A stretch of 64,000 nucleotides of DNA. Origin: Novosphingobium indicum (GTDB lineage: Bacteria; Pseudomonadota; Alphaproteobacteria; Sphingomonadales; Sphingomonadaceae). The position numbers were made by a program, and so were the translations under genes. The notes beneath the pieces are model-generated. The model saw nothing but the letters and a program-made list of their open reading frames with translations. It did not search any database and was not told where the DNA came from. Positions 51,651 through 60,004 of the stretch are shown in pieces; position 1 is the stretch's first letter; the number at the start of each line of letters is the position of its first letter. The stretch lies in assembly GCF_014645195.1 (NCBI RefSeq), contig NZ_BMLK01000007.1, positions 62,001 through 126,000 on the forward strand. The letters run 5' to 3'.

Positions 51651-52526
51651 CTAACCCGCCGCTGCGATCTGCTCGGCCACGGCAACCATTCGCTCGGCCT
51701 GCTCGAGATGGAGCAGTTCGGTCATCTTCCCATCCACGCGGATGGCGCCCTTGCCCTGGTTTTCCGGCTGCTTGAACGCCTCGATAACGGTGCGGGCCCA
51801 GGCCAGATCGGTTTCGCTGGGGTTGAACACGGTGTTGCAGGGATCGATCTGCGCCGGGTGGATCAGGCTCTTGCCGTCGAAACCGAACAGGAGGCCTTGC
51901 CGTGCTTCGGCTTCGAATACGGGAATGTCGCGGAATTCGTTGCACACGCCGTCGAGGATCGTGACGCCGTGGGCGCGGGCTGCAGCGACAGCCATCGACA
52001 GGAAAGGCAGAAAGGGCGTGCGCTCGGGTGTCAACTGGGCGCGCATTTCCTTGGCGAGGTCGTTGGTGCCCATGATCCACAGCGATAGCCGCGTAGAGGC
52101 GGCCATGGCCGCGATGGGCTCAAGATTGAAGACGGCTTCGCAGGTCTCGATCATCGCCCAGAGCTGCATCGCGGCAGGCGCGCCTTCGAGCGCTTCCTCG
52201 TAACGGGAGATGTCCTGCGGACTGCCGACCTTGGGGACCAGCACGGCATCGGCCTTGGTGCCGGCGATAGCCGCGAGATCCTCGGCGCCCCACTCGGTGT
52301 CGATGCTGTTGGCGCGGATCGCCACTTCGCGATGACCGAATCCGCCTTCCTCGACGGCAGCCACGGCCGCTGCCCGCGCTTCGGCTTTCATCTCCGGGGC
52401 GACGGCATCTTCCAGATCGAGAATGACCACGTCGCACGACAGCGTGCGCGCCTTGGCCAGAGCCTTGGCATTGGAAGCGGGAAGGTAGAGCGCACTGCGG
52501 CGCGGGCGATCAGAGGCTTGGGTCAT
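51651..52526 (-). CDS. CoA ester lyase of the HpcH/HpaI (CitE-like) family
   Basis: The 291-residue product begins RPRRSALYLPASNAKALAKARTLSCDVVILDLEDAVAPEMKAEAR, the CitE-like start, and has the metal/acid ligands in MIETCEAVFNLEPIAA and DGVCNEFRDIPVFEAEARQGLLFGFDGKSLIHPAQI. Family members cleave malyl-, citramalyl- or citryl-CoA to acetyl- or propionyl-CoA and glyoxylate/oxaloacetate. The ATG has AAAGGA upstream; a GTG two codons earlier is possible. Confidence 0.92.
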   Translation of the reverse strand: MTQASDRPRRSALYLPASNAKALAKARTLSCDVVILDLEDAVAPEMKAEARAAAVAAVEEGGFGHREVAIRANSIDTEWGAEDLAAIAGTKADAVLVPKVGSPQDISRYEEALEGAPAAMQLWAMIETCEAVFNLEPIAAMAASTRLSLWIMGTNDLAKEMRAQLTPERTPFLPFLSMAVAAARAHGVTILDGVCNEFRDIPVFEAEARQGLLFGFDGKSLIHPAQIDPCNTVFNPSETDLAWARTVIEAFKQPENQGKGAIRVDGKMTELLHLEQAERMVAVAEQIAAAG

Positions 52527-52850
52527 CTGCACATCCTTTCGGGCTTGGCGCCTCCTTGGGTGTGCCGGGCGGCTCGGTCAAGCGGTGGATAAAAAACCTC
52601 TTGTGCGTCTATTAATGCACTATTAGGGTATCAGTAATTCTTCGTGGTTTTGCCAATATAAAAGAATTCAAACCCAGGTGAAGTTGGTTCATTCGAAGAC
52701 TGGTGAGGGTGTTGAATGCACCTTCAAGTTTGTAAGAATACTATAAAATCGTCAGGTTGTTTGCAGTTTCTGTAATCCCTCGCGGGTCGCACCAGCCGTC
52801 CCGCGTGTCGCTGGCTTGCGTCGGCGCGCGCGGGACGGCGATTACCCTCA
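52527..52850. other. AT-rich intergenic region with a hairpin
   Basis: This 324-base gap is notably AT-rich at 52590-52760 and holds no supportable frame. GCCGTCCCGCG (52795-52805) and CGCGGGACGGC (52829-52839) form an 11-bp stem with a 23-base loop just beyond the SDR stop, probably the 3' end of the tetR-MFS-SDR transcript. Confidence 0.55.
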
Positions 52851-53738
52851 TCAGGCCTGACCAAGGCTTTCCAGTATCCTTTCGCTTTCCTGCCACAGCC
52901 GGGCCGCAGCGGTATCGTCCTTGGCCTGCGGCGCAGGATCGAGTTCGGCGAGGTCGTGGAAGTAACGCCCGCCGTCTAGACCCAGATCCGGGGCCGTCGC
53001 CAGCCACACGATGGTCCGTGCGGGCGATTCCGGCGGAACGCATTCGTTGGCGGCCATGTAGGCCTGCATGGCGTCGTCCCCGTGGCTGGCGAAGTTGGAA
53101 CCGACGCGGCCCGGATGCATGGCCTGTGCGACGATGCCCTTCTCCGAAAGGCGCCGGTCGAGTTCGCGCGTGAACAGCAGGTTGGCGAGCTTGGCCTGGC
53201 AGTAGGCAGCATTGGCGGCGAAGTTCTGCGCCATCATCAGGTCATCCCAGTTCATGCCTTCGCACACCAGATGCGCGCTGGAAGAGACGGCAATCACACG
53301 CACGGTTCCGGCAGGCGTCTCCGCGGCAGCCGTTTCAAGCTGAGGGAGGAGTTCGCGGGTCAGCAGGAACGGAGCGAGGTGGTTGGCGGCAAAGGTCGCT
53401 TCCAGCCCTTCCGAGGTCCGGTAATAGGCATCGCGCACGCCGCCGGCATTGTTGACGAGCACATGGATGCGATCGGTCAGTTGGGCGATCTCTTCGGCCA
53501 CGCGCTTTACCTCGCGCATTTCGGTGAAGTCGCCGCGCACGAAGTCGATGCGGGCACCCGGGGCTGCAACGGCGTTGATCTCCTCTTCGGCATCGGCGCA
53601 GCGCTCCGGATCGCGGCCGGTACAGATGATGTGCCAGCCCATGCGGGCGAAGGCTTCGGCGCTGGCCTTGCCGATACCGGAACTGGCCCCGGTAATGACG
53701 ATGCAGCGGCGGTCGCTGGAATTCTGCGATGGCGACAA
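52851..53738 (-). CDS. Short-chain dehydrogenase/reductase (retinol dehydrogenase-like)
   Basis: The 295-residue product starts at TTG with AAAGGAG eight bases upstream. It has VITGASSGIGKASA (cofactor), LVNNAGGVRD, and the catalytic AVSSSAHLV and YCQAKLANLL (Y-x-x-x-K). The NRDP/RDH-like motif 'CTGRDPERC' after the second strand suggests NADP preference. It follows the MFS gene by 22 bases in a leftward operon started by TetR. An aldehyde/alcohol or ketone interconversion would fit the LuxC/LuxE-like pair next door (inference). Confidence 0.93.
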   Translation of the reverse strand: MSPSQNSSDRRCIVITGASSGIGKASAEAFARMGWHIICTGRDPERCADAEEEINAVAAPGARIDFVRGDFTEMREVKRVAEEIAQLTDRIHVLVNNAGGVRDAYYRTSEGLEATFAANHLAPFLLTRELLPQLETAAAETPAGTVRVIAVSSSAHLVCEGMNWDDLMMAQNFAANAAYCQAKLANLLFTRELDRRLSEKGIVAQAMHPGRVGSNFASHGDDAMQAYMAANECVPPESPARTIVWLATAPDLGLDGGRYFHDLAELDPAPQAKDDTAAARLWQESERILESLGQA

Positions 53739-53760
53739 AGGGCGTCTCCTTTAACGGGTT

Positions 53761-55005
53761 TCAGGCAGCCGGAGCCGGCATCGGCGGCTCGGTTTCGACG
53801 CGGGGCGGCTTGCCGCCGCGTCCGGTCATGAAGAAGCACAGCGCGCCGACGATCGTCAGCGCGGCTGCGATGATGAGGAAGGCGTCGAAGCGCGCGGTAG
53901 CGCCGAGCGTCATGCTCAGCACGATCGAGCCGAAAGCCATGGCGAGCCCCATCGAGGCAATCAGGAAGCTGTAGATCAGGCTGAAGTGCGCAAGGTCGAA
54001 AGTGCGCGAGGTGAGATAGGCCCCGATGTCGCCCTCCGCGCCTTGCGCCAGCCCCACCAGCAGCACCGCGCCGGCAAGCAGCCAGCCCTGTTCCGCAGGC
54101 GAGGCGAGAATGAGAAAACCGACGGCGGGAAGACCGAGCGCGGCGAGCGCCACCTTCTGCGGCGCCACCTTGTCGAGCGCGATGCCGCTGAAGAAGCGGC
54201 CGACCACCACGCCGACGGCATAGAGCGACACGATCCAGGTCGCGAGCTGTCCGGGCGCGCCGTTCTCGATCAGCACGAGCTTGAGCTGCGAGGACACGAT
54301 CACCTGCGGCACGTTGCAGAAGAACATCCCCGCCACGATCAGCAGGAAAGAGGGGTGGCGCAGCAACGCCGCGAACTCGGCGCGCGTGATCGAGCGCGCC
54401 GTATGTTCCGTCGATCCGTCTTTCGATTTGCTCTCGCCGCTGACCAGCGTGACGGCAGCGATACCGCCGATGGCGGAGAGCAGACCGAGCAGCCGGTACC
54501 CCGTCCGCCAGCCTTCGCTGTCGATCACTTCGCCGACCAGCGGCACCACGGCAGCCCCTACCAGCGGAGCCCCGCTCATCAGGATCGAGAGCGCCATGCC
54601 GCGCGCGAGGTCGAAGCGCTGGACGATAACGCGGCTGAACACCAGCGTGGTCGTCAGCACGCCGAACAGGTGCTGGAACACGGTGATCGCGAAGAATTCG
54701 TAGATATTGCCGCTCATCACGCTGAACGCGAAGAAGGTGAGGGGCACGACGGTAAAGCCGATACCCGCCGCGAGGCGCGCGCCGTAGCGGTCGGTGAAAC
54801 GACCCCAGAACGGCACGACGAACATGCTGGCAAGTCCCAGCGTGCCCACCAGCGCGAACTGCGACTTTTCCCAGCCGAACTCGGCGATCAGTGCCGGGGC
54901 GAAGAGGTTGGTCATATAGTGGTTGAGTGCCGATCCCAGGGCAAGGCCCAGCATGGCACCGAGCAGCATGGGCCAGTTGACCCGGAATTCCCGGAAATAG
55001 GTCAC
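53761..55005 (-). CDS. Major facilitator superfamily transporter
   Basis: The protein of about 414 residues has twelve predicted helices: start VTYFREFRVNWPMLLGAMLGLALGSALNHYMTNLFAPALIAEFGWEKSQFAL, the loop 2-3 motif GRFTDRYGARLA and the matching ALDKVAPQKVALAALG in the second half. It resembles the monocarboxylate/oxalate-formate antiporter-like (MCT) group. The GTG at 55005 has GGGAGA nine bases upstream; a GTG at 55014 is an alternative. It lies between tetR and the SDR gene. Confidence 0.91.
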   Translation of the reverse strand: MTYFREFRVNWPMLLGAMLGLALGSALNHYMTNLFAPALIAEFGWEKSQFALVGTLGLASMFVVPFWGRFTDRYGARLAAGIGFTVVPLTFFAFSVMSGNIYEFFAITVFQHLFGVLTTTLVFSRVIVQRFDLARGMALSILMSGAPLVGAAVVPLVGEVIDSEGWRTGYRLLGLLSAIGGIAAVTLVSGESKSKDGSTEHTARSITRAEFAALLRHPSFLLIVAGMFFCNVPQVIVSSQLKLVLIENGAPGQLATWIVSLYAVGVVVGRFFSGIALDKVAPQKVALAALGLPAVGFLILASPAEQGWLLAGAVLLVGLAQGAEGDIGAYLTSRTFDLAHFSLIYSFLIASMGLAMAFGSIVLSMTLGATARFDAFLIIAAALTIVGALCFFMTGRGGKPPRVETEPPMPAPAA

Positions 55006-55065
55006 GTTACACACTCTCCCATTGTCCGTGTCCGCTCTTGCAGATCACGGATTGCCGCCTTCACC

Positions 55066-55740
55066 TCACCGGGGTTCGGCGCCTTTCAGAAACAGCCGTA
55101 CCGCGAAACGCACGCGGCGGTCGATATCTTCACGTCCAAGATCGTTGCCCGAAAGAATGAACCGGACCGGTCCGCTCACCACCATGCTCATGAACACGTT
55201 CGCGGCCAGCAGCGGATCGTCGATGGCCAGGCGGCCAGCCGCCGTCTCGACTTCGAGAATGCCGGCGAGGAACTGCACGGTGGGCAGGGCGGCGATGTCG
55301 TAATAGGTCTGGAAGATGTCCGGGAAACGGTAGGACTCGGTGTTGATCAGCCGCTGCAGCTTGGTCCCCTCGGGCGTCGAGACCAGTGCAATGCGCAGCT
55401 TGGCGATGTTGACCAGCGTCTCTTTCAGATCGTCCGCGCGAGTGGCGGAAATGACGTCCTGCGTTGCCGCCAGCCGCTCGGTGCCGCGGCAGACGGCGGC
55501 GCGGAAGAGGGCGGTCTTGTCGGCATAGCGGGCATAGACCGTGCGCTTGGTCATGTTCACATCGGCGGCGATCGCCTCGATGGTCGCGGCTTCGAACCCT
55601 TTCTCCAGAAAATGCACCAGCGCGCAGTCGAGCAGCGCCTCCTGCCGGGCACGGGCCTGTTCGCGCGTCGGACGTCCCGCGCGCACGGGCGCAGCCGCGG
55701 CTTTTGGCGGGGAGGGCTTGCGGTGCGTACGCTCGTGCAT
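55066..55740 (-). CDS. TetR-family transcriptional regulator
   Basis: The 224-residue product has a 30-residue basic start (HERTHRKPSPPKAAAAPVRAGRPTREQARARQEALLDCALVHFLEKGF) and the TetR helix-turn-helix IEAIAADVNMTKRTVYARYADKTALFRAAV. The C-terminal ligand domain is unassigned. It is the first gene of the leftward tetR-MFS-SDR operon and is divergent from the LuxE/LuxC pair, so it likely represses both. Confidence 0.93.
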   Translation of the reverse strand: MHERTHRKPSPPKAAAAPVRAGRPTREQARARQEALLDCALVHFLEKGFEAATIEAIAADVNMTKRTVYARYADKTALFRAAVCRGTERLAATQDVISATRADDLKETLVNIAKLRIALVSTPEGTKLQRLINTESYRFPDIFQTYYDIAALPTVQFLAGILEVETAAGRLAIDDPLLAANVFMSMVVSGPVRFILSGNDLGREDIDRRVRFAVRLFLKGAEPR

Positions 55741-55782
55741 GGCCTGACTGATACCGATTTCGCTTGCTCCGCCAAGAGAATC

Positions 55783-55798
55783 GCGTTTAATGAAACGC
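55783..55798. promoter_or_regulatory. Candidate TetR operator
   Basis: GCGTTTAATGAAACGC is a palindrome with six-base arms and a four-base centre in the tetR-luxE gap (43 bases from tetR, about 75 from luxE). A second inverted pair TTAATG / CATTAA (55787-55792 and 55808-55813) overlaps it. Confidence 0.55.
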
Positions 55799-55872
55799 AC
55801 AAGATGCCATTAATCGAGTCGCACCGGACTGTCCAGAGCTGCCGGATCGCGACCGCAAGAGGAGAGATGCAG

Positions 55873-57222
55873 ATGGGCGCCGCCGCCGACAAACTCATGG
55901 CCCTCGTGGCCGACCCCGACCGTTTCACGTTCTCGCATGACGACCTGCGCGAGACGCAGATTGCGGCGCTCGACGAACGGTTTCAGGAGCGCAAGGATCA
56001 GATCAGGCTGCTCTCGCTGCGCGCCCGCGACGCCGGGATCGAGAAGATCGCGAGCATTGCCGATGTCGTGCCGATCCTGTTCCCGCACACGGCCTACAAG
56101 TCCTATCCTGAAAGCTATCTGATGGATGAGCGCTGGGACCGGTTGACCAAGTGGCTGGGAACCGTTTCGCCCTATCCCATCGAAGGCGTTTCGCTCGACG
56201 GGATCGAGGGCATCGACGACTGGATCGCCCGGCTGGCGGCGAAGGGCTACTTCATTTCCTGTTCCAGCGGCACGACCGGCAAGTCCGCGATGATGATCGC
56301 CTCGCAGAAGGACATGGACTGGTCGAAGATCGATACGGTCAATGTCTTTTCGTGGGGCTCGGGCGTGAAGCCGGCACAGGACCGGCTGATCATCGGCTGC
56401 GCACCGGTAGCGACAGTGCCCAAGAACGCGACGATCGCGCAGGCGCAGTACGAGGCTTTCGCCAATCCCGAATGGCCGCGTTGGAACTATCCGGTGCCGC
56501 CGATCACGGTGGGCTCGCTCACCTCGATGGTGGTCATGCGCAAGAAGATCGCCGAGGGCACTGCACGCCCGGATGAAATCGCGGCCTTCGAAGAGACCTC
56601 GGCGATGCGCGCCAAGGCTATCGAGGATGCCGTTCCGGCGACGGCCCAGTTCATCATCGAGAACCGCGACAAGAAGCTGCAGCTCTCCGGCCTGTGGAGC
56701 GGCCTGTGGCAGGTCGCCAAGGCGGTGCGCGATGCCGGTTATGGCCGCGAGGACTTCAATCCCGACAATTCGATCTATGTCGGCGGCGGTCTCAAGCGCG
56801 CGCAGCTTCCCGCCGACTATCAGGAGTACGTTTTCGAGACCTTCAACATTCCCGAAGACCGCCACTTCCAGAACTATTCGATGCAGGAACTGAACTCGGG
56901 GATGCCCAAGTGCCGCGAGGGCGGGCGCTATCATGTGCCGCCATGGATGGTCCCGGTCCTGCTGGACAAATCTGGCGATGCCGCGCTCGATCATACGTCG
57001 GGCGAGATGGAGGGGCGCGCGGCGTTCTTCGATCTCTCGCTTGACGGGCGCTGGGGCGGCATCATCACGGGCGACAAGATCTCGCTCGACTACAGCCCCT
57101 GCAAGTGCGGCAACCACGGGCCTTCTGTGCGCGACAACATCGCGCGCTACGCGGACCTGGAAGGGGATGACAAGATCGGCTGTGCGGGCACGGTCGATGC
57201 CTATGTGCGAGGTGTAGCATGA
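55873..57222 (+). CDS. LuxE-like acyl-protein synthetase
   Basis: The 449-residue product resembles LuxE/PaaK adenylate-forming enzymes: SSGTTGKSAMM (about residues 131-141), VGSLTSMVV, YVGGGLKRAQLPADYQEYVFETFNI, and a C-terminal CKCGNHGPSVRDNIARY segment with candidate acyl-accepting cysteines. LuxE activates a fatty acid as acyl-AMP and holds it on a cysteine for LuxC. ATG 55873 has GGAG eight bases upstream; 55867 is an alternative. It overlaps the LuxC-like gene (ATGA), so both are made together. Luciferase (luxAB) and luxD are absent. Confidence 0.86.
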   Translation: MGAAADKLMALVADPDRFTFSHDDLRETQIAALDERFQERKDQIRLLSLRARDAGIEKIASIADVVPILFPHTAYKSYPESYLMDERWDRLTKWLGTVSPYPIEGVSLDGIEGIDDWIARLAAKGYFISCSSGTTGKSAMMIASQKDMDWSKIDTVNVFSWGSGVKPAQDRLIIGCAPVATVPKNATIAQAQYEAFANPEWPRWNYPVPPITVGSLTSMVVMRKKIAEGTARPDEIAAFEETSAMRAKAIEDAVPATAQFIIENRDKKLQLSGLWSGLWQVAKAVRDAGYGREDFNPDNSIYVGGGLKRAQLPADYQEYVFETFNIPEDRHFQNYSMQELNSGMPKCREGGRYHVPPWMVPVLLDKSGDAALDHTSGEMEGRAAFFDLSLDGRWGGIITGDKISLDYSPCKCGNHGPSVRDNIARYADLEGDDKIGCAGTVDAYVRGVA

Positions 57223-58640
57223 ACGACCTGAGCGAAACCCGCGCCGACGAAGCCCTCGTCGCGGCCCCGTTTTTCCTGCGCGGCGAAGTGCTGCACGGCA
57301 CCGACGTGATCCAGACCTCGCGTGATCTTGGCGTCACCTTCGCCACGCCGCGCATCCCTTTCGACCGGGCGGTCCCGCCGCGCACCGAAGTGCCGCCGCT
57401 GCTGAACGTGCCGCTTGCCGAGATCATCGACTTCCTCGTCGAGACCGGGCAGCGGCTGGTGGCGAAGGACAACGACCACATGCAGGAATGCATCGAGCGG
57501 ATGTGCCGAACCCATATCCTGCCGCGCGCCGTGGTCGAGAACACCGCGCGCCATGCGGCGGCCTACCTGAACAAGCGCACGCTCATCGCGGAAGTCGAGC
57601 AGAACTTTCCCGACCCGCGCGCGCTCGATCAGTGGATCCCCAAGCAGGATTACACCGGCCGCAAGAGCTTCGTGCGGGCCTTTGCGCCGCGCCTGATCCA
57701 CGTGCTGCCGGGCAATTCGCCGGGCGTTGCGGTGAAGTCGGTGGCGCAGGGCTCAATGGTCAAGGGCATCAACCTGTTCAAGATGAGCAGCGCCGATCCC
57801 TTCACCATGGTTGCGATCCTGCGGACCATGGCGGACCTCGATCCGGAGCATCCCATCGTGAAGTCGATGTCGGCGGTCTATTGGCGCGGCGGCGACGATG
57901 CGACCGAGCGGGTGCTCTACCGCCCGCAGTACTTCGACAAGATCGTCGCCTGGGGCGGCGGCGATGCGATCAACAATGTCATCAAGTACCTCGGCCCCGG
58001 CTTCCAGCTCGTCTCATTCGATCCCAAGACCTCGATCTCGATGGTAGGCAAGGAAGCCTTCGCGGATGACGAAACGCTCGACCGCGTGGCGGACCTGTGT
58101 TCGGCGGACGTCATGACGCTCAATCAAGAGGCCTGCGTCGCCAGCCGGTTCCAGTTCGTCGAAGGGCCGCAGGAGGACGTCGACCGCTTCTGCGAACGCC
58201 TGCACCACCACATCGCTCGCCGCGCGGCCGAGAGCGGTGATGTGCGCAAACTCGATCAGGACATGCGCGAGGCGGTCGAGATGATGGTGATGATGGATGA
58301 CGAGTTCGGCGTGTGGGGCCGCACCGACGGCAAGGGGCTGGTCATCCGCTCGGACGAGCCCGTCGATTTCCACCCGATCAACAAGACCGCCAATGTCGTG
58401 CGGGTCGACAGCCTCGACGATGCGGTGAAGTGGATCAACGTGGCTACCCAGACGGTGGGCTTCTACCCCTTCGACCGCATGGCCGACTATCGCGACCGGC
58501 TGGCCGCGGGTGGCGCACAGCGGATCGTCCATCTCGGCGAGGCTGGGCCCTCGACGATCGGCAATCCGCACGATGCGATGTATCCGCTGCACCGCTTTGT
58601 GCACTGGATGGCGCATGAGGATGGCACCGCCATATCGTAA
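57219..58640 (+). CDS. LuxC-like acyl-CoA/acyl-protein reductase
   Basis: The 473-residue product matches the LuxC aldehyde-forming reductase family: FAPRLIHVLPGNSPGVAVKSVAQGSMVKGINLFKMSSADPFTMVAILRTM (nucleotide region) and the likely catalytic Cys306 in LNQEACVASRF. It reduces the acyl group carried by the LuxE-like partner to an aldehyde with NADPH. It overlaps the LuxE-like gene by four bases. No dehydrogenase for the aldehyde follows, but an SDR gene is divergent nearby. The substrate is unknown; long-chain fatty acids are only the classic case. Confidence 0.86.
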   Translation: MNDLSETRADEALVAAPFFLRGEVLHGTDVIQTSRDLGVTFATPRIPFDRAVPPRTEVPPLLNVPLAEIIDFLVETGQRLVAKDNDHMQECIERMCRTHILPRAVVENTARHAAAYLNKRTLIAEVEQNFPDPRALDQWIPKQDYTGRKSFVRAFAPRLIHVLPGNSPGVAVKSVAQGSMVKGINLFKMSSADPFTMVAILRTMADLDPEHPIVKSMSAVYWRGGDDATERVLYRPQYFDKIVAWGGGDAINNVIKYLGPGFQLVSFDPKTSISMVGKEAFADDETLDRVADLCSADVMTLNQEACVASRFQFVEGPQEDVDRFCERLHHHIARRAAESGDVRKLDQDMREAVEMMVMMDDEFGVWGRTDGKGLVIRSDEPVDFHPINKTANVVRVDSLDDAVKWINVATQTVGFYPFDRMADYRDRLAAGGAQRIVHLGEAGPSTIGNPHDAMYPLHRFVHWMAHEDGTAIS

Positions 58641-58747
58641 CTTCGCTGCGTTGATGGTCCGGACATATCCCGATAGAGACGGCGGCCGATCTGGCACATC
58701 GTGCCGCAATCACATCGCAGCAAGTACATCGAAAGGGATATCGGGAT

Positions 58748-59620
58748 ATGAGGATCATCGGCGTTGCAGCCAGCGTTTGCGGCGGTCTGGTACTTGCAGC
58801 ATGCGCGGCCGGTGCGGCCTCGGGCGGTCAGCAGGATGTGGCATCAGCCCCGCCGCGGGTCTCGGCCGCGCAGGCGGCATCCATGAGCGACGCCGACAAG
58901 GAAGCGATGATCGCCGAACTGCGCAAGGGCAGCTACCTGCCGCGCGAGAACGTGCCGAACAGTCTGCTCCTGAATCCGGCGCCGCCTGCGCCGGGGGCGG
59001 CTGCGATGGCGCGCGACGAGGAAGCCGCGCAGGCGGCGGTGGCGTTGATCGGAACCCCGCGCTGGGAACAGGCCAAGATCGATGCCGACCTGTTTACGCC
59101 GGCTGTGACCGGGACGTTCTCCTGTGCGGCCGGTTTCACGATCAGCGCCGCGACGACGCCGAAGCTGCAGCATCTGCTGCTCAAGTCGATGATGGTCTTC
59201 GGTCTCTCCACTTATCCGACCAAGATGAAGTACCAGCGCCCGCGCCCGTTCATGGAAAACGGCAAGCCGACCTGCACGCCGGATCAGGAAGACGTGCTGC
59301 GCAAGGACGGGTCCTATCCTTCGGGCCACTCCGCGATCGGCTTCGGCACCGGCCTCATCCTTGCCGAAGTGGTGCCAGACCGCGCGGCGCAGCTGGTTGC
59401 GCGCGGGCGAGCCTTCGGTGACAGCCGCAGGATTTGTAATGTCCACTGGCTCAGCGATGTCGAGGAAGGCCGCGTGGTTGCCTCGGCAGTCATGGCTCGG
59501 CTCAACGCCGAGCCGGCATTCGCCGCCGACCTCGCGGCGGCACGCGCGGAAGTCGCGGCGGCCCGCGGCAGCTTGCCCGTGCCCGATTGTGCGCGGGAAA
59601 ATGCCGCGCTGGGGTCCTGA
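58748..59620 (+). CDS. Lipoprotein acid phosphatase of the PAP2 superfamily
   Basis: The 290-residue product has a signal peptide with lipobox LAAC, a proline-rich linker and a class A acid phosphatase (PAP2) domain: KMKYQRPRP, YPSGHSAIG and GDSRRICNVHWLSDVEEG, the three vanadium-chloroperoxidase-type motifs (K-x6-RP, PSGH, SR-x5-H-x3-D). It acts in the periplasm on phosphomonoesters or pyrophosphates. It follows the LuxC-like gene by 107 bases but reads as an independent unit. Confidence 0.92.
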   Translation: MRIIGVAASVCGGLVLAACAAGAASGGQQDVASAPPRVSAAQAASMSDADKEAMIAELRKGSYLPRENVPNSLLLNPAPPAPGAAAMARDEEAAQAAVALIGTPRWEQAKIDADLFTPAVTGTFSCAAGFTISAATTPKLQHLLLKSMMVFGLSTYPTKMKYQRPRPFMENGKPTCTPDQEDVLRKDGSYPSGHSAIGFGTGLILAEVVPDRAAQLVARGRAFGDSRRICNVHWLSDVEEGRVVASAVMARLNAEPAFAADLAAARAEVAAARGSLPVPDCARENAALGS

Positions 59621-59721
59621 TCGTACCGGCGAAGGTTTTGGCTGCGCGCATATTTGGGCTTTGCTGCGCCCGATGGCCGGGATAGGCAGCTGAAGACGTC
59701 TAAGAAGGAACGAGAAACAAA

Positions 59722-59952
59722 ATGGCTGTTGAAATCCTGCTCCCGAAGATCGGCTTCTCGATGCAAGAGGGCCAGATCGCCGAATGGCTCGCCAAGGATG
59801 GCGACCAGGTGACCGAAGGCCAGCCGCTCTTCTCGCTCGAGGCCGACAAGTCGACCAATGAAGTCGAATCGCCCGCTACCGGCACGCTCAAGATCGTCGC
59901 CAGCACCGGCGAGACCCTCGAAGTCGGCACCGTTCTCGGCTATATCGAGTAA
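59722..59952 (+). CDS. Stand-alone lipoyl/biotinyl domain protein
   Basis: The 76-residue product is a single lipoyl domain: MAVEILLPKIGFSMQEGQIAEWLAKDGDQVTEGQPLFSLEADKSTNEVESPATGTLKIV, with the modification lysine in EADKSTNEV (K43). It resembles the E2 lipoyl domains of 2-oxo acid dehydrogenases but stands alone with no E1, E2 or E3 gene nearby. AAGGAACGAGAAAC precedes the ATG. The partner enzyme is unknown. Confidence 0.87.
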   Translation: MAVEILLPKIGFSMQEGQIAEWLAKDGDQVTEGQPLFSLEADKSTNEVESPATGTLKIVASTGETLEVGTVLGYIE

Positions 59953-59963
59953 CAAGTATCTAG

Positions 59964-59991
59964 ACCGGCTGGACAATAGTGTCCGGCCGGT
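59964..59991 (+). terminator. Stem-loop after the lipoyl protein gene
   Basis: ACCGGCTGGACA and TGTCCGGCCGGT form a 12-bp stem (one G-T) with an ATAG loop, 12 bases after the stop and 14 bases before the next start. It may end the transcript or lie in the next leader. Confidence 0.55.
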
Positions 59992-60004
59992 ACAGATTGC
60001 GCCC

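Noticed and set aside
53986..55866. N-terminal extension that would join the LuxE-like frame to a 600-codon upstream stretch
   Set aside because: The upstream part is the complement of the MFS and tetR genes; the LuxE-like protein starts at 55873 with a ribosome binding site.
55873..58640. Bioluminescence operon
   Set aside because: Only LuxE- and LuxC-like genes are present. No luciferase or acyltransferase gene was seen, and the neighbours suggest metabolism.
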